Of a DNA stretch of 54,183 nt, positions 22,856 through 31,521 are shown one piece after another; positions within the stretch are counted from its first letter, which is position 1; each line of letters starts with the position of its first letter. The translations under genes and the position numbers were made by a program. This DNA is from Pseudomonadota bacterium (GTDB lineage Bacteria > Myxococcota_A > UBA796 > GCA-2862545): assembly GCA_023954855.1 (NCBI GenBank), contig JAGSGY010000033.1, forward strand, positions 1 to 54,183, read 5' to 3'. Below the pieces are notes generated by a model that saw nothing but the letters and a program-made list of their open reading frames with translations, ran no database searches and was not told the DNA's origin.

Positions 22856-23827
22856 ATGCGCTACCTGATCACGGGCGGAACGGGCTTTATTGGGGGGCAC
22901 CTGATCGAGCGCCTCGTCGCTGAAGGGCACGCCGTCACAGCTTTGGTGCGGAGCCCGCACAAGGCAAAACGACTCGAGGAGCTCGGGGTGACGTTGCTGC
23001 CCGGCGATCTGAGCCTGTTCGCGGATGAAGTCGACCTCGATCCCGTGGACGTGGTGGTGCATCTAGCGGGCGTCGTCGCGGCGCAGGACCCCGACCAATA
23101 CGAGGCGATCAACTTCACCGCGGTCGTCGACTTGATGGACTGCCTCGAACGGCAGGCGTGGAGTCCGAAGCGGCTGTTGTTTGCTTCCTCGCTGGCTGCT
23201 GCGGGTCCTTCACCGGCCGACCGTGCCTGGACCGAAGCCGACGTCCTCGCACCCATCGAACCCTACGGCGAAGCCAAGATGCGTGCCGAGCAGACACTCA
23301 AAGGGGCGAGTTTCCCGGTCACTAGCTTCCGTCCGCCGATTGTGCTCGGGCCGGGAGATCCGGCGTTCTTGACGCTGTTCAAGGCGGGCATGTCACGCGT
23401 CGGAGTGCGCGTGCTCGGCCCCGCCCAGCGCCTCTCTTGGGTGTTCGTTGACGATCTCATCTCGGCCATCGTGCGCATGTCCGAGGACACCCGAGATGGC
23501 GACTACACCTACTACACCTCCTCGCAGGAAGTCGTGGACACCGACCGGCTCTGGAATGCGCTGCGCAGAGCCCTGAACCGCAGCATTCTCGTGATCCCAT
23601 TGCCGGGCTGGGTGCTCAGCCTTGCCGCCAGCGTCGCGACGCGGGGTTCCGCCGTGCTCGGGCTTCACAACCAGCTCGATCACAAGCAGGTGGCCCAGAT
23701 GAGGGCGCCCGCCTTTGTCTGCGACAGCGAGGCGCTTCGCACCGATCTCGGGTGGGCGACGACGGTCGGCTTCGACGACGCCATGCATCGCACCGCTGAC
23801 GGATACCGCAAGCTGGGCTGGCTATAG
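22856..23827 (+). CDS. NAD-dependent epimerase/dehydratase family protein (extended SDR)
   Basis: 323 residues. The N-terminal Rossmann motif is TGGTGFIGGHL. HLAGVVAAQDPDQYEAIN marks the NAD-binding core, the catalytic Ser/Thr lies in LLFASSLAAAGPS, and the catalytic YxxxK is present as YGEAK. SFRPPIVLGPGDPAFLTLF is typical of UDP-sugar epimerase/hydroxysteroid-type enzymes. It acts on an unidentified nucleotide sugar, sterol or polyketide. It diverges from the Val/Glu-repeat gene across a 137-bp intergenic gap. Its stop abuts the convergent FAD oxidoreductase stop (TAG directly followed by CTA). Confidence 0.92.
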   Translation: MRYLITGGTGFIGGHLIERLVAEGHAVTALVRSPHKAKRLEELGVTLLPGDLSLFADEVDLDPVDVVVHLAGVVAAQDPDQYEAINFTAVVDLMDCLERQAWSPKRLLFASSLAAAGPSPADRAWTEADVLAPIEPYGEAKMRAEQTLKGASFPVTSFRPPIVLGPGDPAFLTLFKAGMSRVGVRVLGPAQRLSWVFVDDLISAIVRMSEDTRDGDYTYYTSSQEVVDTDRLWNALRRALNRSILVIPLPGWVLSLAASVATRGSAVLGLHNQLDHKQVAQMRAPAFVCDSEALRTDLGWATTVGFDDAMHRTADGYRKLGWL

Positions 23828-24967
23828 CTACCGCCGCCAGCGGGCAATGCGGCGTGCGGAGAGGAAGTTGGGCACACCGCTGTCGCCGGTGAGCAGGCCG
23901 TCGGCCAGGCTTCGAGCCGCAGCCATCGACATCGTGACCGGTGCGAGTCCGAAGCCCGCGCAGACCATGCGCCTCGAGTCGCCAGGCAGCCTGCCCACCA
24001 CGGGCAAGCCGTCGGGACTAGTCGCGGCCACGCTCGCCCACCGATCCGCGACGGCGAGGGGGGCGAGGTGAGCGGCGAGGAAGGCCTCGAGTTTCTGCTG
24101 CACGCGCTGTTCGACCTCGGGACGCGTCTCACCAATGCCCATGTGCGGCGATGCCCAGCGGGCGCCAGAGACGATCAACGCGCCGCTCGCATCTTGGCGC
24201 CAGCTCGTCCACCCCTGGCCCGCTCGGTTGAGGCCGGGGAAGTGCTGGGAGGTTGGCTCGGTGCGAAGGGCCTGTTCGCGCACCGCACCGATTCGCGACA
24301 ACGACGGGTCGACCTGGGCCGAGGCGGCGCCCGCTGCGATGACGACGATACTGGCGCGCATCTCTCGCGCACCCACGCGGATCAGCACGTCGTCGCCGCC
24401 GTCATCGTCGAGCTCAGCGCGAGCCGCACCCACCAGCTTCGCACCTGCTTGGCGCGCCTGGCCAGCCAGGGCCAGCAGCGAGGCGACAGGGTCCACGCTT
24501 CCGTCGTCGGGTAGGAGCAGGGCGGGACCCAGGCTTGTGGCCCCACTTCGCTCCGCGACTTGGTCAGCGGACAGGGACTCGGCCGCTCGGCCTAGGCGGT
24601 GAAGCGCGGCAATCGAGAGCTCGATGTCTTGTTCTTCGCGGGTGTCCGTACAGGCCCAGAGTACGCCGGAACGCGCGAGCAGCCCGGCTTGGTCGAGCTC
24701 GGCTTTGCCCTGGTCGGTCCACGCGAACAAGGCGCGGGCACGATGTTCGCCCAGGGCTTGGATCGTTCGATACGGGTGCTCGACGACCCCGCTCTCCACG
24801 TGTCCGAGCAGCCGACTCGAGGCGCCGCCGCCTAGCTGTTCGCGGGCCTCGGTGAGTACGACGTCCACGCCTTCGCGCGCCAGAAACAGCGCCGTGGCGA
24901 CTCCCGCCAGCCCGCCGCCGATCACGGCCACGTCACAGCGCTCGGGCAGCGTGTCTGGGCGGCTCAA
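23828..24967 (-). CDS. FAD-dependent oxidoreductase, D-amino-acid-oxidase (DAO) family
   Basis: 379 residues from an apparent TTG start at 24967. The FAD dinucleotide motif is VAVIGGGLAGVATALFLA, followed by the GGGASSRLLGHV active-site loop of glycine/sarcosine oxidase-like DAO proteins. The C-terminal GLPVVGRLPGDSRRMVCAGF and GLAPVTMSMAAARSLADGLL is the second FAD-contact region. Likely substrates are amines or amino acids. The start has no strong ribosome-binding site, but the glycine motif lies ~15 residues in, so the true start is close. It diverges from the SLC13-like transporter gene at 25060. Confidence 0.88.
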   Translation of the reverse strand: MSRPDTLPERCDVAVIGGGLAGVATALFLAREGVDVVLTEAREQLGGGASSRLLGHVESGVVEHPYRTIQALGEHRARALFAWTDQGKAELDQAGLLARSGVLWACTDTREEQDIELSIAALHRLGRAAESLSADQVAERSGATSLGPALLLPDDGSVDPVASLLALAGQARQAGAKLVGAARAELDDDGGDDVLIRVGAREMRASIVVIAAGAASAQVDPSLSRIGAVREQALRTEPTSQHFPGLNRAGQGWTSWRQDASGALIVSGARWASPHMGIGETRPEVEQRVQQKLEAFLAAHLAPLAVADRWASVAATSPDGLPVVGRLPGDSRRMVCAGFGLAPVTMSMAAARSLADGLLTGDSGVPNFLSARRIARWRR

Positions 24968-25059
24968 CAGGGCAGGGGAGGTCGCGATGCAGTCGTCCTT
25001 TGGCGCGTGAATGGGCTTCGGGTGTGGTGTGAGGGAACCCCTCGGCTAAGCTCCCGCCC

Positions 25060-26514
25060 ATGTCGCGGCTGACCCACATTACCGATGCGCTCGCGCGATG
25101 GGAAGCTGCTCAGCGGACCCTTGGGTACCGCGTGGGCGGTGTGGTGGGTGGGCTCGCCCTGAGTGTCGGCCTCGCTTGGTTACCGACTCCGGAGGGTCTG
25201 TCGCGAGATGCGCATCTCACCGGGGCCGTGGCCGTGTGCATGGCGCTGTGGTGGGTGCTTGCGGTGCTGCCGATGTCGGTCACAGCCCTGGTTCCACTTG
25301 TCGCATTCCCCATGTTGGGCGTGGCGACGATGGGGCAGGCCGCGGCCCCCTACGCGAGCCACGTGCTGTTCCTGATGCTCGGCGGCTTTCTGCTCGGACA
25401 CGGCATGGAGACGGTCGGACTGCACCACCGTCTCACCGAGGTGTTGCTGCGCTCATCGTGGGTACGCGCGAAGCCGGCTCGGGTTCTCCTCGCGCTGATG
25501 GTGGCGTGTGCGGTGCTCTCTGGGCTGGTGAGCAACACCGCCACCATGGTGATGCTTCTGCCGGTGGCGGTGGCCTTGTCCCAGGTCGCGGGTGTCGGCG
25601 GTCGCGGGCGCGCAGGCTTCGTGCTCGGCCTTGCCTACGCCGCGAGCATTGGCGGCACGACAACACTCGTCGGCACACCCCCGAATGCGGTACTCGCGGG
25701 GCTGGTCGACATCAGCTTTGGCCGTTGGCTGACGCTGGGACTCCCCTTTGCGCTGCTCGCGCTGCCCGTCGCGTGGTTCATCGTCAGTCGGTGGATGCTG
25801 CCAGAGGGCGGCAAGGCGGTTGAAGCCCTCGAGCGCGAGGCGTGGCGCCCAGGAGAGCGCAGTGTGCTCGGCATCGTGGCGCTGGCGATGCTGCTCTGGC
25901 TCACGCGGGCACCCATCGACCTCGGTGTCGTCGAGATTCCCGGCTGGTCCTCGCTATTGCCCAACCCAAAGGGCGTGAAGGACGCCTGGGTCGCGATCGG
26001 TGCGGCGATGTTGCTGTTTACCCTTCCCGGAGGCTCGTCCGAGAGACCGTTTCTGGTCACTTGGCGCGAGGCGGAGGCCGCCGTTCCCTGGGGCGTCATC
26101 GTGCTGCTAGGCGGTGGGTTCTCACTCGCAAAGACCATCGAACGGACCGGCCTCACGGCCTATCTGGCTGGGCCCGTGGCCGAACTCGGCAATCTTCCGC
26201 CTCTCGCGGGCATCGCGCTGCTCTGCCTCGGCATGACCTTCGTGACCGAGCTCACCAGCAACACTGCCACCTCACAGATCGTCCTGCCCTTGCTCGTCGC
26301 GGCGGCCCCCGTCGCCGGCGTCGACCCACTGCTGTGGATGGTGCCTGCGACGCTCTCCGCCTCATGCGCGTTCATGATGCCGATTGCGACCGCCCCGAAC
26401 GCCATCGCTTCCGAGGCGGGAGGTGTCAGTGGGGCAGACATGGCGGTGGCGGGGCTGTTTTTGAACCTCGCCTGCGTGGTCATCGCCGCGTTGGTGGCGT
26501 GGACCCTGTTGTAG
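25060..26514 (+). CDS. SLC13/DASS-family anion:sodium symporter
   Basis: 484 residues with about 12 membrane segments. The two SNT signatures of divalent-anion transporters are present: SNTATMVMLLPVAVA near residue 151 and ELTSNTATSQIVLPLL near residue 403. The matching hairpin-loop motifs are GGTTTLVGTPPNAVLAGL and MPIATAPNAIASEAGG. The family moves dicarboxylates, citrate, sulfate or phosphate with sodium across the inner membrane. The substrate cannot be resolved. The gene is divergent from the DAO flavoprotein gene and convergent with a lipoprotein gene (3-bp gap). Confidence 0.92.
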   Translation: MSRLTHITDALARWEAAQRTLGYRVGGVVGGLALSVGLAWLPTPEGLSRDAHLTGAVAVCMALWWVLAVLPMSVTALVPLVAFPMLGVATMGQAAAPYASHVLFLMLGGFLLGHGMETVGLHHRLTEVLLRSSWVRAKPARVLLALMVACAVLSGLVSNTATMVMLLPVAVALSQVAGVGGRGRAGFVLGLAYAASIGGTTTLVGTPPNAVLAGLVDISFGRWLTLGLPFALLALPVAWFIVSRWMLPEGGKAVEALEREAWRPGERSVLGIVALAMLLWLTRAPIDLGVVEIPGWSSLLPNPKGVKDAWVAIGAAMLLFTLPGGSSERPFLVTWREAEAAVPWGVIVLLGGGFSLAKTIERTGLTAYLAGPVAELGNLPPLAGIALLCLGMTFVTELTSNTATSQIVLPLLVAAAPVAGVDPLLWMVPATLSASCAFMMPIATAPNAIASEAGGVSGADMAVAGLFLNLACVVIAALVAWTLL

Positions 26515-26517
26515 CCC

Positions 26518-27165
26518 TCAGTAGAAGAGCACTTCCGAGATCGCCAGGTTGTCGCCCTCGCTCACCTTGGTGACCTTGAGTTCGAGGTCGCGGAACATCG
26601 ACGCGCATGTGAGGTCGTCACCGCACGGGTTGTCGATGCGGAAGTAGACGGGCTTCAGCGGCTCAGCGTCGGCGGGGAAGTTGAGGTGGCTCGTCTTCCA
26701 GACGGGTACGCGCTGACCGGTCACTCGAAGCACCTGCTTGAAGCGGAGCTCGATCTGAACGGGTCGAGCGTGGTTGGCCCAGGTCTCTTCGTTCTGCGCG
26801 AAGCCACCGACAATGCCGATCTCACGTGGCCAGGGAGTGGGCTCGTTCGGCGTAAAGCTTATGACCGCGTCTTGTCCGTTACCCTCCGCAATCCAAGCGG
26901 TGAGCGGACTGCCATCGCGAAGCGAATACACCGCGTGCAGGTCCTTCTCGGCGGGCAGCGTAGTGCTAGCCTCGAGGGTCATGGCCCAGGAGTAGGGGGT
27001 GCCGGCGACGCGGGCGCCGGAGTCGTCGGTGGCGCGATCCGCCGTGCCTTCGACTTGGGTCACCTTCTTGGGCGAGAGCTTCACCTGGGCCGAGGCTTCG
27101 GTGGTCGGCGCCTCGGGGGCGGGCTCTGGGGTGGGCGATGCACAAGCGAGCAAGAACAGCAGCAT
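26518..27165 (-). CDS. Predicted lipoprotein with an ultra-short signal peptide
   Basis: 215 residues. The N-terminus is MLLFLLACASPTPEPAPEAP: lipidation at Cys8, then a Pro/Glu/Thr linker. The ATG is preceded by AGGAG eight bases upstream, so the short signal seems genuine; the same MLLFLLACA start occurs in the pentaheme cytochrome at 21470. The mature domain is beta-rich, with a late Cys pair in the DNPCGDDLTCASMF segment. No family is recognised. Confidence 0.75.
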   Translation of the reverse strand: MLLFLLACASPTPEPAPEAPTTEASAQVKLSPKKVTQVEGTADRATDDSGARVAGTPYSWAMTLEASTTLPAEKDLHAVYSLRDGSPLTAWIAEGNGQDAVISFTPNEPTPWPREIGIVGGFAQNEETWANHARPVQIELRFKQVLRVTGQRVPVWKTSHLNFPADAEPLKPVYFRIDNPCGDDLTCASMFRDLELKVTKVSEGDNLAISEVLFY

Positions 27166-27270
27166 GAGGTCTCCTGACGAACGCGGCCGATTATCGACTT
27201 GTCAGGCCGTTGGCGAACAGGTCGTCTCCGAAGACCGCGTTTCGCGATAGACCGCCTCTCCGGAGGACCC

Positions 27271-29091
27271 ATGCGTCTGATGTCGCTCTCTCTGCTCGCC
27301 CTCGTCTCTTGCGGTCCAAAGGCTCCGCCCGAGACCGCCGCTGTGACCGAGTCTGTCCCTGTCGAGGCCGCGAACCCGGCGATCGAGGGCGTCGAGAATA
27401 CGGCGCTCAAGGCGCTGCTGGCCGAGCACTGGGACACGAGCATGGAGTGGTACCCCACCTGGGCCACGGGTCTGGGCGATCACCGCTTCAACGAAAAGCT
27501 CACCGACAACTCCGAAGCGGCCGTGGCCTCTCGTCGTGAGCAGGCGGCGATCTGGCTGACCGCCGCCCGAGCGATTCCGGCGGATTCCCTCTCGAAGAGC
27601 GATGCGCTTACCTTGGCGCTGTTCATCACGTCGATCGAGAACAACCAGGCCCGCGAGGCGTGTCGCTTCGACGAGTGGAACTTCTCGCCGCGGTCCAATC
27701 CACTGGTCGATCTCAACTACCTTCCCGAGATTCAGCCGCTCGAGAACATCCACGACGCAGAGGTGTTGATGCAGCGCTGGAACGCGATTCCAGGCAGCAT
27801 CGAGCAGTCGATCGAGGCGCTCAAGCGCGGCGCTGCGGATGGCTGGTATGCCAACGCCGAGTCCACCGAGCGCGTCATTGCCCAGATCGAGGGCGAGCTC
27901 GCCAAGCCGACCGCGGAGTGGGTGCTGTACTCACCGGCTCTCGCCAAGGTCGAGGCCTTCTCGGACGAGGATGCCGCCTCCTTCGCCGAAGACCTGATGG
28001 GCAGCGTGGACGAGGGCATTCGCCCGGCGCTTCAGGCCTATGTCGACTTTCTGAAGGCCGAGATTCTCCCGAACGCCCGCCCGAACGACGCGAGCGGCCT
28101 GTCGACCCTGCCGGATGGGGCGACCTGCTACGCGGCGCTGGTGCGCAACTTCACCACCCTCGACGTGAGCGCAGAAGACCGGCACACCGTGGGGCTTGCG
28201 CAGCTCGAGTCCATCCACGATGAGTTCCGCGAGATTGGCGGTCGTGTTTACGAAATCGACGACCTCGCCGCCATCTTCGAGAAGCTTCGCACCGACGAGT
28301 CTCTGTACTTCGAGACCTCAGAGCAGGTGCAGGCCAAGGCCGACGAAGCGCTCGACCGCGCCACCGAAGCGATGGACGGGGCCTTCGGCATTCTTCCGCA
28401 GGCCGAATGCATCGTGCGTCCAGTCCCCGACTACGAAGCGCCGTACACGACGATCGCCTACTACCGTCGCCCGAATCCCGATGGCTCTAAGCCCGGCGAG
28501 TACTTCGTGAACACCTACGCGCCGGACACCCGCCCGCGACACGAAGCCGAGGTGCTCGCGTTCCACGAGGCGATTCCGGGTCATCATCTGCAGATTGCGA
28601 TCAGCCAGGAACTCCCGGGTCTTCCGATGTTCCGCAAGCACATGGGGCAGACGGCCTTCGTCGAGGGTTGGGGCTTGTACTCGGAGCGTCTTGCCGACGA
28701 AATGGGCCTGTATTCGGGCGATGTCGACCGGCTCGGCATGCTCTCGTTCGATGCGTGGCGTGCCGCTCGACTGGTCGTCGACACGGGCATCCATCACAAG
28801 GGCTGGAGCCGCGAGCAGGCCATCGCGTTCCTCGAAGAGAACACCCCGCTGGCCAAGAACAACATCGACAATGAGGTCGACCGCTACATCACGATGCCCG
28901 GCCAGGCACTTGCCTACAAGACGGGGCAACTCGAGATTCTCGATATGCGCGCCAAGGCCGAAGCCGCTCTGGGCGAGTCCTTCGCGCTCGCCGATTTCCA
29001 CGACGTGGTTCTTGGGAGTGGTGCCGTGACTCTGCCGGTGCTGCGTGCGAATGTGGAAGCGTGGGTGCTTGCGCAGGAGACCGACCAATGA
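27271..29091 (+). CDS. DUF885-family putative metallopeptidase, lipoprotein
   Basis: 606 residues from ATG at 27271, preceded by CGGAGG. The signal MRLMSLSLLALVSC gives Cys14 as the lipid site. The DUF885 signature HEAIPGHHLQIAIS is near residue 432 and is followed by FVEGWGLYSERLADEMGLY and RLVVDTGIHHKGWSREQAI, the usual order in this M32-like fold. The zinc ligands would be the two His of HExxxGHH and a later Glu. It may cleave peptides in the envelope. The stop overlaps the ATG of the HAD gene (29088-29091). Confidence 0.9.
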   Translation: MRLMSLSLLALVSCGPKAPPETAAVTESVPVEAANPAIEGVENTALKALLAEHWDTSMEWYPTWATGLGDHRFNEKLTDNSEAAVASRREQAAIWLTAARAIPADSLSKSDALTLALFITSIENNQAREACRFDEWNFSPRSNPLVDLNYLPEIQPLENIHDAEVLMQRWNAIPGSIEQSIEALKRGAADGWYANAESTERVIAQIEGELAKPTAEWVLYSPALAKVEAFSDEDAASFAEDLMGSVDEGIRPALQAYVDFLKAEILPNARPNDASGLSTLPDGATCYAALVRNFTTLDVSAEDRHTVGLAQLESIHDEFREIGGRVYEIDDLAAIFEKLRTDESLYFETSEQVQAKADEALDRATEAMDGAFGILPQAECIVRPVPDYEAPYTTIAYYRRPNPDGSKPGEYFVNTYAPDTRPRHEAEVLAFHEAIPGHHLQIAISQELPGLPMFRKHMGQTAFVEGWGLYSERLADEMGLYSGDVDRLGMLSFDAWRAARLVVDTGIHHKGWSREQAIAFLEENTPLAKNNIDNEVDRYITMPGQALAYKTGQLEILDMRAKAEAALGESFALADFHDVVLGSGAVTLPVLRANVEAWVLAQETDQ

Positions 29092-29801
29092 GCGTTCTCG
29101 ATTCCATTCTCGACCGGGTGCGCAGTGAGCGGCAAGCCGGCCGTGTGGCGCTGGTCTTGTTCGACATCGACTCGACGCTGGTCTCGACCAAGCCGCGGAA
29201 CGCCGCCATCGCCCGCGAGTTTGCCAAGCTCGGAGGGTCGATTCATCCGGGTGTGGCTGAGCTTGCGACCGTCACCGCCGACGAGATGGGCTGGCTCGTC
29301 TCGGATGCGCTCCGGGCACGGGGCTGCGAGGACGAGAAGGTGCTGCAGCACCTGATGGACTTCTGGGCGACGCGCTTCTTCAATGGTGCGTCGCTCGCGA
29401 ATGATGTTCCGGTGCCGGGGGCGGTCGAGTTCGCCACCGCGGTGCACGAGGCCGGCGGCCTAGTCTACTACCTCACCGGCCGCGATGCCCCGAACATGGG
29501 CCAGGGAACGGTCGAGAGCCTTGGACGGCTCGGCTTCCCGCTCTGGCGTGGACGGGTCGTGCTGCATCTCAAACCCACACGCTCGCTCGGGGACCGCGAG
29601 TACAAGCGTGCCGCTCTGGACGATGTGCGCTCGCACCTGGCCACGGTCGTGGCGACCTTCGAGAACGACCCCGGAAACGCCAACCTCTTCGCCGAGGCCT
29701 TTCCCGACGCCGTTCACGTGTGGATGCAGACCGAGTGCGCGCCTGACGCCGACGCCCCTGGTGATGACCTCGTGCGGATCGCCGACTTCACACGATCGTG
29801 A
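29088..29801 (+). CDS. HAD-superfamily hydrolase
   Basis: 237 residues. Motif I is FDIDSTLVST (nucleophile Asp in D-x-D-S-T), motif II is the Thr of YYLTGRDAPNMGQGT, motif III is the Lys region HLKPTRSLGDREYKR, and motif IV is ENDPGNANLFAEAFPD. These are the four catalytic elements of HAD phosphatases. The cap is helical and sits between motifs I and II. The substrate is unknown. It is translationally coupled to DUF885 by ATGA. The last bases overlap the convergent deacetylase gene by 14 bp. Confidence 0.88.
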   Translation: MSVLDSILDRVRSERQAGRVALVLFDIDSTLVSTKPRNAAIAREFAKLGGSIHPGVAELATVTADEMGWLVSDALRARGCEDEKVLQHLMDFWATRFFNGASLANDVPVPGAVEFATAVHEAGGLVYYLTGRDAPNMGQGTVESLGRLGFPLWRGRVVLHLKPTRSLGDREYKRAALDDVRSHLATVVATFENDPGNANLFAEAFPDAVHVWMQTECAPDADAPGDDLVRIADFTRS

Positions 29802-31521
29802 AGCTGCTCGCTTCGGCTTCGAGCAGGACGGCATTGTCGTCGCGCTCGTGGGGCTCGAGCCAGTACACCATCGCCGTGGGCTCCCAGGCGTAGGCCTCGC
29901 CATTGAGCCGCACGCGGCCCTCGGCTGTCGCCTTACTCGCTTGAAGCACCGAGTGTCCCTGGGCTTCGACGAGGTCCCGGCACATCGCGACGAAGCGCCC
30001 GTCGCGGTGGGCATCGAGAAAGACGAAGGCGCGGCGCGCGCTCCAGGCGATGTGAAAGCCCGCGGGGCGGATCAACACGCCATCGAGGGCCAAGCGCTTG
30101 GCGACCCGCTCAAAGAGCAGCACGGCCTCCTTAGAGAGCCCGAGACCCGGCACCTCCTGGCCAGGCAGGCGGGGGCGACGCTCCGAGAACTGCCCGATGG
30201 GATGCCGGAGGGTGAACCAGTTCACCAGCAGGAAGACGTGCCCGTTCAGGTGCTCGCGAGCCACGGAGGCTTCGACCAACACATGGCGAAGACCCTTGGC
30301 TTCGCCGGTCAGGGTGAGGCGGTCAAAGGCGCCTCCCACTTCGAGCTTGACGTCCAGGTCGCGGTAGCCGAGGCGGCGGATCGGCTCGAGAAAGCCGTAG
30401 GCCTGCAGTGCAGCCTCGACCCCATCGACGGTGTAGGTGCCGAGAAGGCGCGGCTCTCCTCCGGGACCGCCGAGCATGGCGATGATCTCGCTCTCAGAGA
30501 ACAGGGGGCCCGACAGCTCTTCGTCGGTGAGCGTGTTCGCGATGCGCTCGAACTCGCGAGTGAGCGTGGTGATGGCGCCGCCCGGAATCGAGACGCGGTC
30601 GAGGCCGGCGAGGGTGAGCCCGGTGTGGGTCAGCACGCGCCAGGCTTGGTTTGAGTAGCCTCCGGCCGGCATCCAGACCGAGGCCGCACCGGCGATGGCG
30701 CCTCGCACGGCCTGGTCGCGACGGCGTGCGCCGTGCACCGTGAGCTCGAGCAAGCCGAAGTGATCGTCTTTGAGTACGTCGCCGCCGGCAAGCACGTAGA
30801 CCAGGTCGCAGCGCGGCATCCGCTCGAGCAGGGCGCGAAGGGCCTCGAGGTAGGTCTCGTCGTCCGCGCCTGGAATGCAGGTCTCGTCGACGCCCTCCAG
30901 CTCGCCCCAGTCCGAGCCCGAGATGCTGCCAATGAACACGTCGGGGACGTCCGCGAGGCAGGCGGCGATACCGTCCGGGGGATGCGCATCGAGGTCGAGC
31001 ACACCAATCGGCTTGGTGAAGCCCTGGGCGCGCACGGTGGCAATGCTCGCGGCGACGTCGTTGTAGACGCACAGTCCCGAGCCGCGCTCCGGGCTGGCGT
31101 GGTGAAACCCGCCTAGCAGGTTCAGCGCGGGTTGCTGGTGCTCGAGGGCCCACTCGGTGGCCTCGAGGGTGCCGCCGCAGCCCAGGCGAAAGGTTCGCAG
31201 CACGTGCGCGACGTTCACATCCTCGATCGGGGCGCCGATCACGTCGGCCAGCACCTCCCGGTCGGTGGTCTCAGCCAGCCAAGAGTCGGTGTGCACGCGC
31301 GCAAGATCGGGCAGCGCGATGCGGCGGGGTGTGTGCACGTCGAAGCTACGCAGGGCTCCGAGCTGAAGCAGTGCGAGCCGGGCGAGGTCGGCCCGGCGTG
31401 GATCCAGCCCGGTACGTGTGGCCATGGCCGGGATCGGCAGCCGATAGTCGCGGTGGTACCAGACTGCGGGGACCGTCTGTCCACGCACTTGGCGTACCCA
31501 CTTTCGTAGGCCGGGGATCAC
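29788..31521 (-). CDS. Histone-deacetylase-family amidohydrolase with a novel C-terminal domain
   Basis: 577 residues from GTG at 31521, which overlaps the Rieske gene stop (GTGA, 31518-31521). The HDAC/AcuC-like domain covers roughly residues 1-320: LGGFHHASPERGSGLCVYND has the catalytic His pair, VLDLDAHPPDG the zinc Asp/His, and VLAGGDVLKDDHFG the second metal Asp. The typical DxHHGxG becomes DAHPPDG, so one conserved His is replaced by Pro. Residues ~370-577 (GTYTVDGVEAALQAYGFLEP; RDLDVKLEVGGAFDRLTLTG) form an unrecognised alpha/beta domain. HDAC relatives deacetylate acetyl-lysine, polyamines or acetoin-related substrates. Coupling to a Rieske oxygenase is unusual. Confidence 0.85.
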   Translation of the reverse strand: MIPGLRKWVRQVRGQTVPAVWYHRDYRLPIPAMATRTGLDPRRADLARLALLQLGALRSFDVHTPRRIALPDLARVHTDSWLAETTDREVLADVIGAPIEDVNVAHVLRTFRLGCGGTLEATEWALEHQQPALNLLGGFHHASPERGSGLCVYNDVAASIATVRAQGFTKPIGVLDLDAHPPDGIAACLADVPDVFIGSISGSDWGELEGVDETCIPGADDETYLEALRALLERMPRCDLVYVLAGGDVLKDDHFGLLELTVHGARRRDQAVRGAIAGAASVWMPAGGYSNQAWRVLTHTGLTLAGLDRVSIPGGAITTLTREFERIANTLTDEELSGPLFSESEIIAMLGGPGGEPRLLGTYTVDGVEAALQAYGFLEPIRRLGYRDLDVKLEVGGAFDRLTLTGEAKGLRHVLVEASVAREHLNGHVFLLVNWFTLRHPIGQFSERRPRLPGQEVPGLGLSKEAVLLFERVAKRLALDGVLIRPAGFHIAWSARRAFVFLDAHRDGRFVAMCRDLVEAQGHSVLQASKATAEGRVRLNGEAYAWEPTAMVYWLEPHERDDNAVLLEAEASSFTIV

